Shown: piece by piece, positions 1 through 7,624 of the stretch
How the letters are laid out: every line of letters starts with the position of its first letter
Numbering within the stretch: the first letter of the stretch is position 1
Origin: Caldilineaceae bacterium
Lineage (GTDB): Bacteria > Chloroflexota > Anaerolineae > Caldilineales > Caldilineaceae
NCBI GenBank assembly: GCA_028819675.1
Contig: JAPPKT010000200.1
Location: forward strand, 1 to 7,824
Reading direction: 5' to 3'
DNA length: 7,824 nt
Translations under genes and position numbers: made by a program
The notes under the pieces: generated by a model
Database searches by the model: none
What the model was told of the DNA's origin: nothing
The model's input: only the letters and a program-made list of their open reading frames with translations

Positions 1-26
1 AATTTATATATCTACCCCGCCGGTCT

Positions 27-81
27 GGGGGGGGGCGCCGCAATGGGGCGGGCCCCGTGGGGGCGGCCCCCCCCCCCCCCC
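27..81. repeat. G and C homopolymer tracts
   Basis: A run of nine G (27-35), short blocks of four C and five G around 53-63, and a run of fifteen C (67-81) lie within 55 bases. Nothing else in the window is comparably low in complexity. Such runs can be real slippage-prone or G-quadruplex-forming DNA. At the very edge of a sequence they are also common where reads are poor or mis-assembled. No gene can be trusted through them. Confidence 0.8.
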
Positions 82-431
82 AACGCCCCCTCTCCTCCAA
101 TCCCCACCGCAGCGAGTGTGTGGCGATTTGACCTTGACGACCCGCTGCGACCGGGCTTCACCCCCCCACGTCCTGGCAGATTCCGAGTATGTGCCAGCGC
201 AGGCAAGCCAGGCGAGGCAACGCCCATATCTACCCAACGTTCACCGCTATGGCCATCGCGAGCCCGCTATAGAAATACTGACGATACATTCCGCCCAGAC
301 AGACCGCACACAGTACTCACAGAACTTGGTTTAGCAGTTACAAGCCAGAAATAATCTATCCACCTTTGGCATGGTTTCCCGCCAGACCATCCCCTCTCCC
401 AATGTGCACTGCAAACCAACGCGACATAACT
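82..431. other. Non-coding stretch, no gene recognised
   Basis: About 350 bases without a credible coding region. The open frames here, on both strands, read as Pro/Gly/Arg-rich low-complexity peptides with no recognisable domain and no good ribosome binding site. I saw no tRNA, terminator or convincing promoter. A TATAGA at 268-273 resembles a -10 box but has no -35 partner at the right distance. The stretch is C-rich at its left end and becomes more balanced towards the promoter at 432. Confidence 0.6.
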
Positions 432-461
432 TTGACACACCAGTTCGGACGAAAGTATACT
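432..461 (+). promoter_or_regulatory. Sigma70-type promoter for the CoA-binding protein gene
   Basis: TTGACA (432-437) is a perfect -35 box. TATACT (456-461) matches the -10 consensus at 5 of 6 positions, and the spacer is 18 bases. The predicted transcription start is near 468, giving a ~70-nt leader before the ATG at 540. This placement also argues against the open frame beginning at 366, whose first part would lie upstream of the transcript. The promoter may serve proS too, since no terminator is visible between the two genes. Confidence 0.6.
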
Positions 462-539
462 TTTCCGTTAGGAAAGCCATCATCATGCCTGGGTTCCCCC
501 TGGCTCAGCATGCGACCCAACGATAGGGCGGGCGGCACA

Positions 540-1019
540 ATGCAGGACCTGAAGTCCCTGATCGCGAAATACGTAGACGAACCGGTTTGGGCCGTCGTAG
601 GCGCCAGCAACGATAGGGCCAAATACGGCAATCGCATCTATCTGAAGCTGAAAGAGGCAGGCTACACCGTCTATCCGGTGAACCGCCGCGAGCAACTGAT
701 CGAAGGCGATACCGCCTACGCTAGCCTGACCGATCTGCCCGAACCGCCGGCGGTCATCAATATGGTCGTGCCGCCACCGGAAGCCCCTGCCGTAGTCGAA
801 CAGGCGAGAGCCGCTGGCGCACAAGCAATATGGTTCCAACCAGGCGCCGAAAGCCCCGTTGCTGCCCAGTGGGCACAGGATCACGGACTGGACGTCATCG
901 AAGCCTGCATTCTGGTGCAACTCGCTTTGAGGCCCCGTCAAGAGCAAACCGAATCCGAACCGCCTGCATCGCACTCGCGCCCTGTCCCCTCCCCAGACCC
1001 TACATCCTCCACCCGTTGA
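540..1019 (+). CDS. CoA-binding domain protein (YccU type)
   Basis: A 159-residue cytoplasmic protein made of one Rossmann-like CoA_binding_2 domain, the fold of the nucleotide-binding part of succinyl-CoA synthetase. Visible hallmarks are the first beta strand and glycine turn (WAVVGASNDRAKYG, about residues 17-30), the second strand (GYTVYPVNRR, 41-50), and the late IWFQPGA (97-103) and ACILVQ (122-127) motifs. Stand-alone proteins of this family are usually about 130-150 residues. They are thought to bind CoA or a similar nucleotide, but their physiological role is poorly defined. Residues from about 131 form a Pro/Ser/Glu-rich tail, probably disordered. The ATG at 540 was chosen because the frame upstream crosses the promoter at 432-461 and the family starts close to this Met. 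An in-frame ATG at 510 is the alternative. The ribosome binding site is weak (AGGGCGGGCGG just upstream). proS begins 150 bases downstream on the same strand. Confidence 0.85.
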   Translation: MQDLKSLIAKYVDEPVWAVVGASNDRAKYGNRIYLKLKEAGYTVYPVNRREQLIEGDTAYASLTDLPEPPAVINMVVPPPEAPAVVEQARAAGAQAIWFQPGAESPVAAQWAQDHGLDVIEACILVQLALRPRQEQTESEPPASHSRPVPSPDPTSSTR

Positions 1020-1154
1020 AGCAATCTGGCGCACATTCGGGTGGAGGTCCCGCAGCTGAGCAGTCGTGAAGCCTTTGGATGTCAGCGTCCATTCTGAATC
1101 TGACGCGCACCTTCGACACCTGGGGCAAGTGGCCAGAAATACTGAAATCTGAAC

Positions 1155-1160
1155 AAGGAC
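1155..1160 (+). promoter_or_regulatory. Shine-Dalgarno that fixes the proS start
   Basis: AAGGAC lies eight bases before the ATG at 1169. The upstream in-frame ATG at 1079 has no comparable site and would add 30 residues absent from the family, so 1169 is taken as the real start. Confidence 0.65.
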
Positions 1161-1168
1161 AAAAAAAT

Positions 1169-2953
<1,785 letters not shown>

Positions 2954-2993
2954 AGCCAACCAGTCCCGCAGCCGAAACGGCCGGCCCCAAAAA

Positions 2994-3022
2994 TTGACTC
3001 CGCTTGCGATACCTGTTACCCT
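2994..3022 (+). promoter_or_regulatory. Putative promoter of the short-ORF unit
   Basis: TTGACT (2994-2999) matches the -35 consensus at 5 of 6 positions. Seventeen bases later TACCCT (3017-3022) keeps the T, A and final T of the -10 consensus. The predicted start of transcription is near 3029, exactly where a 14-base palindrome begins. It lies 40 bases after the proS stop. The -10 box is only moderate. Confidence 0.42.
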
Positions 3023-3028
3023 ATACGG

Positions 3029-3042
3029 CGTGTCTTGACACG
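3029..3042. repeat. 14-base palindrome at the predicted +1
   Basis: CGTGTC-TT-GACACG is a perfect inverted repeat with six-base arms, covering the predicted transcription start. In DNA it could be an operator for a dimeric repressor. In RNA it could fold as a 5' end stem of five pairs closed by a CUUG loop. Which role applies cannot be decided from sequence alone. Confidence 0.5.
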
Positions 3043-3086
3043 AATACGGCATCCATCGCAGTTCCACACAGAAAGGAGCGAACACC

Positions 3087-3158
3087 ATGCGAATTAAGTT
3101 GCACGTCATCTCTGGTTGTTTCGCGTCTTTCGTGAGGAGATCCGCGCCTGACCGTTGA
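3087..3158 (+). CDS. 23-residue small ORF, possible leader peptide
   Basis: Encodes a 23-residue basic peptide beginning MRIKLHVISG and ending in an Arg-rich stretch (RRSAPDR), with a single Cys at position 11. I do not recognise it. The case for translation rests on context: AAGGAG (3073-3078) lies eight bases before the ATG, the best ribosome binding site on the plus strand of this window; a promoter candidate lies ~60 bases upstream; and an intrinsic terminator follows the stop by 20 bases. No run of identical codons points to classical amino-acid attenuation. Possible readings are a regulatory leader peptide for the acetyltransferase gene at 3328, a free-standing small protein, or a small RNA with a fortuitous ORF. 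The peptide is too short for codon statistics. Confidence 0.45.
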   Translation: MRIKLHVISGCFASFVRRSAPDR

Positions 3159-3165
3159 GTCAACG
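3153..3165. repeat. 13-base palindrome over the small ORF stop codon
   Basis: CGTTGA-G-TCAACG has perfect six-base arms around one central base and contains the TGA stop (3156-3158). In RNA it can form a five-pair stem with a three-base loop just ahead of the terminator. Confidence 0.45.
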
Positions 3166-3178
3166 CTGAACTGCTTCC

Positions 3179-3219
3179 AAAACCGTGGACGCGTGTTTCG
3201 ACCGCTCCACGGTTTTTTT
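3179..3219 (+). terminator. Strong intrinsic terminator
   Basis: AAAACCGTGGA (3179-3189) pairs perfectly over 11 bases with TCCACGGTTTT (3206-3216). GCG/CGC (3191-3193 with 3203-3205) can extend the stem after a one-base bulge, leaving a loop of about nine bases. A run of seven T (3213-3219) follows the GC-rich part. It ends the short-ORF transcript, or serves as the terminator half of an attenuator, 108 bases before the acetyltransferase start. Confidence 0.85.
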
Positions 3220-3327
3220 GTTGCTTGAAGAAACCTTAGAGCGCACTGAAGAAATGAGACGCAAAGTCGCTAATTTCGTCGCCTGCAATCTCCGGAATCC
3301 AGAAAAAAACAGAATGGAGTATGAACC

Positions 3328-4359
3328 TTGATCACAATTCGCCCCTTTGAGACCAACGACCAAGACTACCGTCAAGCGGTCGAAATCATGAACGCCGTCT
3401 GGCCGGAATATCCCGATACAGTGGATGAGTGGAAGGAGTCAGATGAAAAACGCTCGAAACTGGTAAAGAGAGGTCGGTTCTTCGCCGAAATCGATGGCAA
3501 GCCCGTCGGCTATGCCAACTATAGCCAGTCACTGTGGATTAACCATCCTGGCAAGTTGTTTGTAGGCGTCGAAGTGCTCCCCGAGTTTCGCAAGCGCGGC
3601 GTCGGCGCCGCCCTGTGGGAGCATCTCTGCCAGGAAATCCAGCAGTTCGACCCCCTGCGCCTTCTCGCCCACACGCGCGAAGACTACGAGGAAGGAATCC
3701 AGTTCGCCAAAAAACTGGGATTTAACGAAGTCATGCGGGACTGGGAATCCCGTCTGGATCCTGCCAGCCTCGATCTTGACGAGTGGAGTCGCTATTCGCG
3801 GCAAGTCGCCGACCAAGGCATTGAGATCAAGACCGTCACGGATCTGGAGTCCGACCCAAACCGGGATCGAAAACTCTACGAACTGGAGTGGCTCATCGAC
3901 CGCGACGTCCCTAGCCCGGAGCCCCCGTCCAAAGTGCCCTTTGATGAGTTTCAGAAGGTATGGGAGAGGACAAATCTGCTGCCCGACGCTTGGTTTGTCG
4001 CCGTTGACAACGGCGAATATGTGGGAATGACCAACCTCTGGACCAGCCAGGCCAATGCCAAACTGCTATATGTTGGGATAACCGGCGTGACCCGCTCCCA
4101 TCGCAAGCGCGGCATTGCCATGGCTCTGAAAGTTCGTTCCGTCGAATTCGCCTTGCAAAATGGATACAATGAAATCCGAACTTGGAACGAGACCAACAAT
4201 CAGGCAATGCTGGGAATCAACAACCGGCTCGGCTTCGTTCGGCAGCCCGCGCACATAGAATTCGTGAAAGTGATGCGCGAAGAGCGGCCCGAGGATGCCC
4301 ATCTGAAAATCCAGGACACACCGCAGGAAGAGGAGAAGCAGGAGAACAGCTCCAATTGA
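3328..4359 (+). CDS. Tandem GNAT-family N-acetyltransferase
   Basis: A 343-residue cytoplasmic protein with two GNAT domains, predicted to move an acetyl group from acetyl-CoA to an amine; the acceptor is unknown. The N-terminal domain (about 1-150) has the acetyl-CoA pyrophosphate loop FRKRGVGAA (87-95). The C-terminal domain (about 165-315) has HRKRGIAMA (258-266), followed by the typical NETNNQAM (287-294) and LGF (301-303). Both loops keep the R/Q-x-x-G-x-G/A pattern, so neither domain is obviously dead. The last ~25 residues are Glu-rich and probably disordered. Mycothiol synthase shares the tandem architecture but is not implied here. The start is TTG at 3328, with GGAG (3316-3319) eight bases upstream. 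The ATG at 3321 is in another frame and stops after nine codons. The 108 bases between the terminator at 3219 and this start hold no convincing promoter, so expression may depend on read-through. A long hairpin begins five bases after the stop. Confidence 0.88.
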   Translation: MITIRPFETNDQDYRQAVEIMNAVWPEYPDTVDEWKESDEKRSKLVKRGRFFAEIDGKPVGYANYSQSLWINHPGKLFVGVEVLPEFRKRGVGAALWEHLCQEIQQFDPLRLLAHTREDYEEGIQFAKKLGFNEVMRDWESRLDPASLDLDEWSRYSRQVADQGIEIKTVTDLESDPNRDRKLYELEWLIDRDVPSPEPPSKVPFDEFQKVWERTNLLPDAWFVAVDNGEYVGMTNLWTSQANAKLLYVGITGVTRSHRKRGIAMALKVRSVEFALQNGYNEIRTWNETNNQAMLGINNRLGFVRQPAHIEFVKVMREERPEDAHLKIQDTPQEEEKQENSSN

Positions 4360-4363
4360 AAAC

Positions 4364-4403
4364 ACCTCTTTCAGGACGGCCTTCCCACCGTCCTGAAAGA
4401 GGT
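4364..4403. terminator. Perfect 16-bp hairpin between convergent genes
   Basis: ACCTCTTTCAGGACGG (4364-4379) pairs without mismatch with 4388-4403 around an eight-base loop. It lies five bases after the acetyltransferase stop and 77 bases beyond the phosphorylase stop on the other strand. Read leftward it is followed by GTTTTC, a short U tract, so it works best as the terminator of the minus-strand operon. Read rightward it has no U tract, though the stem could still protect the 3' end or help Rho-independent release. Confidence 0.75.
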
Positions 4404-4480
4404 CTCAAGCGAAAAAACTGTTCCGTAATGGCAAGGGCCGCGCGACGAGGCCCCCGCCTCTCAAACTCTGCCTCGCCAAC

Positions 4481-5344
4481 CTACAACCGTTCCAGGACGG
4501 CTGTTAACAATGCTGTCAAACGCGGCACCACGATTCTGCCCGTTTCCATTACCTCTTCTTCGCTGGTCTCCTTGTCCGAGTCCAGCTGATCCACGGCCAC
4601 ATTTGTTATCGTGCTGATACCCAGTACCTCGATCCCGGCATGGACCGCCACCAGCGCCTCCGGTACCGTGCTCATCCCCACCGCGTCCGCCCCCACCAGG
4701 CGCAGATAGCGGACTTCCGCCGGCGTCTCAAAGTTTGGGCCCGCCAGAAAAGCATACACGCCTTGGCGCAGCTTGATTCCCAACTCCTGAGCCGAGTCCA
4801 GGGCCGCCTTGCGCAGTGCACGCGGATACGCGTGTGTCAATGACGGAAAACGCGTCCCAAACTCCGGCACATTCGGGCCGATTAGGGGATTGTGACCCGC
4901 CATGCCTACAAAGTTCAGGTGGTCTACGATCAACATCAGATCCCCTGCAAGGAAGGCGGGATTCACGCCGCCGGCAGCATTGGTCAGGATCAACCTGCCA
5001 ACGCCCAGACGCCGCATCACTCGGATAGGAAAGGTAGTCTCCTCCGCCGTATAGCCCTCGTAGAAGTGGTTGCGACCCTGCATCACCACCACCGTCTGAC
5101 CGGAAAGTTGGCCCACGATCAGTCGCCCCGCGTGCCCGGGTGCTGTGCTGGTCGAGAAATGCGGGATCTCCTCGTAGGAGACTGTTTCCGCCTCCTCGAC
5201 CGCCTCGGCCAGCGAATTAAGCCCACTGCCGAGCACAAGGCCGATCGGCCCCCCTTCGGACGGGCGCAAATCCTGGCGGCCCGTCCGCGCACGCACGAAC
5301 TCCGCCGCCCGGTCATAGTCTTCAGGTCCAAACTTGAGAGTCAT
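4481..5344 (-). CDS. punA: Purine nucleoside phosphorylase, trimeric type
   Basis: Splits purine ribo- and deoxyribonucleosides with phosphate to give the free base and (deoxy)ribose-1-phosphate, in purine salvage. The 287 residues match the trimeric (PNP-I, about 270-290 residue) family. Residues align with the human enzyme at a nearly constant offset: phosphate-binding Ser40 in GSGLN, Arg91 and His93 in GRNHFYEGY, Glu206 in GPNFETPAE (base contact), Met224 in GMSTVPE (ribose side) and Asn248 in ISTITN. Asn rather than Asp at this last position favours 6-oxopurines (inosine, guanosine) over the 5'-methylthioadenosine of the related MTAP family. It starts at ATG (5344 on the minus strand) with a weak GGA-type ribosome binding site, 59 bases after the oxidase gene, and is probably the last gene of that operon. 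The family is well conserved, so function is near certain; the gene name is by family. Confidence 0.94.
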   Translation of the reverse strand: MTLKFGPEDYDRAAEFVRARTGRQDLRPSEGGPIGLVLGSGLNSLAEAVEEAETVSYEEIPHFSTSTAPGHAGRLIVGQLSGQTVVVMQGRNHFYEGYTAEETTFPIRVMRRLGVGRLILTNAAGGVNPAFLAGDLMLIVDHLNFVGMAGHNPLIGPNVPEFGTRFPSLTHAYPRALRKAALDSAQELGIKLRQGVYAFLAGPNFETPAEVRYLRLVGADAVGMSTVPEALVAVHAGIEVLGISTITNVAVDQLDSDKETSEEEVMETGRIVVPRLTALLTAVLERL

Positions 5345-5403
5345 TAAGTTTTCCGTAAACTGTCTAACCCCTTCTGACGAACGAAAGTTGCTCTGTACAC
5401 TTC

Positions 5404-6603
5404 CTACTTCTGGCCTTCAGCATCGCCGTGATATCGTGAAGCCTCCTCCCCCGTCGTGTCCGGCGAGAGCTCCCGCCACCGAAAAAGATCTGCCCACTCA
5501 TTCGGCCTGCCCTCTACCACGTCCGCGATCAGGTCCCCAAGTACCGGCCCGAACTTGAACCCGTGACCGCTCCCCCCTGTGGCGACGCTCAGTCCCTCCT
5601 TCTCCGGGTGGTGGTCGATCCAGAAATGCTCATCGAGCGTGTCGTTGTACAGACATCGTCGCGTATAAGTGATTTCAGCATCTAGTAGCGCTGGAAAAGT
5701 GTCCTTTAGGAATATGCGCAGTTCAGCGTGATCCTCTTCATGCACGATACGCTCATCGTGCTCCGGGTGAAGCGTCACCCCAACCCCGTGTCGTGAAACC
5801 TTGACGATTCCTTCACGCAACATCGGAAACCCGTACCAACCCGTGCGCGCAGTGTCGCCAAAGTAAACGACAAAGTCAGGCGCATGGAACGGCTCCGGAT
5901 CTATCGGTTTCAGGTGAAATATCGGATGGCCGGTCGCCGTCATCACCGACTGTAATTCCGGCAACAGCCACGGCGTCCACGAACCTGCCGCGATCACCGT
6001 ATGGTCGGAGTTGAATGTGGCTCCCTCACGCGTACGCATCCCCTGCACACGGATGCCATCCAGCAAGAGCTGATCCGCTGTCTGACCGGGCCGGACGTCG
6101 ACCCCGACAGCCGCGGCATGTTCTGCCAGCTTGCCTACAACCCGCCCGCTTTCCGCGTAGCCCCCGCGCGCATTGTAAAAGCCGTCTACGTAGACCCCGG
6201 TTGACCACGCGGGAAACCGCCGCGATATCTCACCATCGGGAAGACGTTCTGGCCGCTGACCCTCCTCCAGCAACATTTTGTAACTGCTGCTTACGAACTC
6301 GTTGTCCGGCATCGGCCCTTTCGAGGCCGCCAGGACTCCTGTCTCATGGTACAGTGTCTCTCCGAACAACTCGTTCCAGCGATGGAAGCCTTCGATCGAA
6401 CCAATCGCCATACGCGTGTACTGGCGGTTGCTGCCGTACTCCATCCGAACAACCTTGCTGACATCCGTCGATGCGGCCAAAGGATAGGGAAGAGGTCCGG
6501 GATCGATAAGGGTGACACTGTACCCCCGGCTTCGCAGTGACAAAGCCGTCGTTACACCGAATATCCCGGCCCCGACGACGAGAAAGTCAGACGAAGTGGC
6601 CAT
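5404..6603 (-). CDS. FAD-dependent amine oxidase, monomeric sarcosine oxidase-like
   Basis: A 399-residue DAO-superfamily flavoenzyme, predicted to oxidise the C-N bond of a secondary or N-substituted amino acid, giving imine and H2O2 in the cytoplasm. The N-terminal ADP-binding fold is VVGAGIFG (9-16), with the acidic end of the second strand at LIDPG (32-36). The C-terminal half matches monomeric sarcosine oxidase (MSOX) closely: Cys317 in RRCLYNDT is at the place of the Cys315 that binds FAD covalently, followed by DEHFWIDHHP (324-333) and GSGHGFKFG (344-352) with Lys350 at the substrate-carboxylate lysine. Arg53 matches MSOX Arg52, and Lys268 (GIVKVSRHG) the oxygen-activating Lys265. MSOX Arg49 is replaced by Lys50. 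Exact substrate (sarcosine, N-methyl-, pipecolate- or fructosyl-amino acid) is open. ATG start with AAAGGAG eight bases upstream. It lies 119 bases after the aldolase gene and 59 before the phosphorylase gene. Confidence 0.9.
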   Translation of the reverse strand: MATSSDFLVVGAGIFGVTTALSLRSRGYSVTLIDPGPLPYPLAASTDVSKVVRMEYGSNRQYTRMAIGSIEGFHRWNELFGETLYHETGVLAASKGPMPDNEFVSSSYKMLLEEGQRPERLPDGEISRRFPAWSTGVYVDGFYNARGGYAESGRVVGKLAEHAAAVGVDVRPGQTADQLLLDGIRVQGMRTREGATFNSDHTVIAAGSWTPWLLPELQSVMTATGHPIFHLKPIDPEPFHAPDFVVYFGDTARTGWYGFPMLREGIVKVSRHGVGVTLHPEHDERIVHEEDHAELRIFLKDTFPALLDAEITYTRRCLYNDTLDEHFWIDHHPEKEGLSVATGGSGHGFKFGPVLGDLIADVVEGRPNEWADLFRWRELSPDTTGEEASRYHGDAEGQK

Positions 6604-6722
6604 CCTGAGACTCCTTTCAGGCTACCTGTTCATATATCAGGGAACGCAACCAGAGGATCTCCCGCCCCTTGAGTTTCGTAGTTCCAGCCGTCTGCCCCTT
6701 CCCAAAGACCGCCAGAGGTATT
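6604..6722. other. Intergenic gap inside the minus-strand operon
   Basis: These 119 bases separate the aldolase and oxidase genes. Read leftward they end in the strong AAAGGAG ribosome binding site of the oxidase. I saw no terminator with a U tract, and no -35/-10 pair at proper spacing. A TGATATAT near 6632-6639 resembles a -10 box but has no -35 partner. Confidence 0.5.
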
Positions 6723-7487
6723 CTATACCGTGAATTCGGATAGACGCGCCACGGCGCTCTTCGCGCCGGCATCCAACAGGCCGCCATCGCTGGTCGCCGT
6801 GATAAACCGAAAACCCTGACCCGCTCGCCTCAGTGCGTCCTCCACACTCCCCCCTGCGATGCCCGGAATCTTGCCCGTGTTTTCGCAGGCCTTCAGTACA
6901 GTCTCCAGCGCACGTGCATGCTCCTCCCGGTCGTCCATCTCGGACGGGTGAAAGCCCAGCGAAAGTGACAGGTCGCTCGGTCCGGTCCAGCAGCCGTCAA
7001 TGCCCGGCGTACTGAGGATCGCCTCCGCGTTGCCTACTGCCTCCACACTTTCCAGCTGCACCGCCACAAACAGCTGCTCGTCTATCCAGTCTGCATAGTC
7101 CGCCCCGTACAATTTAGCACGGCCCCAGCCCCATGACCGCTTGCCCAGCGGCGGCAGCCGGCAGGAGTCGGCTGCAATTCGAGCCTGCTCAGCTGTATCG
7201 ACCATTGGCACAATCATGCCCATCACACCTTCGTCCAGCAACCTGCCAATAAACGTGTAGTCATTGCGGGCCACGCGGGCCATCGGAACCGCAGAACCCC
7301 CGTGGATGGCCACAAGCGCGGCAATCGCACTGTCCTCGCCCCAAGACCCGTGCTGTCTGTCAATCATCACAAAATCAATCCCGCTTCTGCTCAACGACTC
7401 CGCATTCAGCGCCGACCCCATCGACAGCGCAAATCCGAAGGCGGGCTGGCCTGTCAGCATCTTGGCTTTGGCCGTATTTGGATTCAC
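6723..7487 (-). CDS. HpcH/HpaI-family class II aldolase
   Basis: A 254-residue metal-dependent aldolase of the HpcH/HpaI family. Members reversibly cleave 4-hydroxy-2-oxoacids into pyruvate and an aldehyde (HpaI, GarL, RhmA). Catalytic residues seen by comparison with E. coli HpaI are His46 (DRQHG; His45), Arg71 (MARVARN; Arg70), and metal ligands Glu145 (VQLES; Glu149) and Asp172 (GPSDLS; Asp175). MIVPMVDTAEQAR (91-103) and GKRSWGWGRA (115-124) are also family-typical. The protein is full length and should form the usual TIM barrel. The GTG at 7487 was chosen because TGAGGGGG lies just upstream and the protein then begins MNPNTAKAKML, as relatives do. A TTG at 7595 would add 36 unrelated residues. 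It is the first gene after the promoter at 7625-7653. The substrate cannot be fixed from sequence; the neighbouring amine oxidase and nucleoside phosphorylase suggest a catabolic role. Confidence 0.9.
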   Translation of the reverse strand: MNPNTAKAKMLTGQPAFGFALSMGSALNAESLSRSGIDFVMIDRQHGSWGEDSAIAALVAIHGGSAVPMARVARNDYTFIGRLLDEGVMGMIVPMVDTAEQARIAADSCRLPPLGKRSWGWGRAKLYGADYADWIDEQLFVAVQLESVEAVGNAEAILSTPGIDGCWTGPSDLSLSLGFHPSEMDDREEHARALETVLKACENTGKIPGIAGGSVEDALRRAGQGFRFITATSDGGLLDAGAKSAVARLSEFTV

Positions 7488-7493
7488 TATAAC

Positions 7494-7518
7494 CCCCTCA
7501 GTTGGAAGAATGGAGGAA
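7494..7518 (-). promoter_or_regulatory. Shine-Dalgarno of the aldolase with possible masking hairpin
   Basis: On the minus strand GAGGGG (complement of 7494-7499) is the ribosome binding site for the GTG at 7487. A UUCCUC 13 bases upstream (complement of 7513-7518) can pair with it over six positions, two of them G-U. This fixes the start and hints that translation could be controlled, but the stem is weak and could be chance. Confidence 0.45.
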
Positions 7519-7624
7519 CTCGCAGTGACACGCTCTATGATCAAGAAACTGGGTCTGTCCTTGAATTGGATGCAGGAGAATAAGCATTGAACCAAATGGG
7601 CGCCTGGAACGAAGTGTCATCCCG

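Noticed and set aside
4..354. Open frames on both strands in the left edge
   Set aside because: They read as Pro/Gly/Arg-rich products of homopolymers and GC-rich DNA, overlap each other, and show no domain or ribosome binding site.
366..539. Extension of the CoA-binding protein back to an ATG at 366
   Set aside because: The added residues match nothing in the family, and the frame runs through the promoter at 432-461.
1039..1055. GGGTGGAGGTCCCGC before proS, resembling the T-box antiterminator core (GGGTGG-N-ACCGCG)
   Set aside because: The spacing inside the motif is wrong by about three bases. The base after TGG would not pair with the usual discriminator of tRNA-Pro. No Stem I or specifier loop fits, since the needed upstream sequence is the end of the CoA-binding gene, and no terminator follows.
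1079..1168. N-terminal extension of proS from the ATG at 1079
   Set aside because: It would add 30 residues not found in the family and lacks a good ribosome binding site; the ATG at 1169 has AAGGAC and gives the normal N-terminus.
4435..4453. Second hairpin (GGGCC/GGCCC) beyond the phosphorylase stop, with six T further on when read leftward
   Set aside because: The T run lies about 17 bases from the stem, too far for a standard intrinsic terminator; the hairpin at 4364-4403 is much stronger.
7488..7595. Extension of the aldolase to a TTG at 7595
   Set aside because: The extra 36 residues are unlike the family, while the GTG at 7487 has a strong Shine-Dalgarno and gives a usual-length protein.
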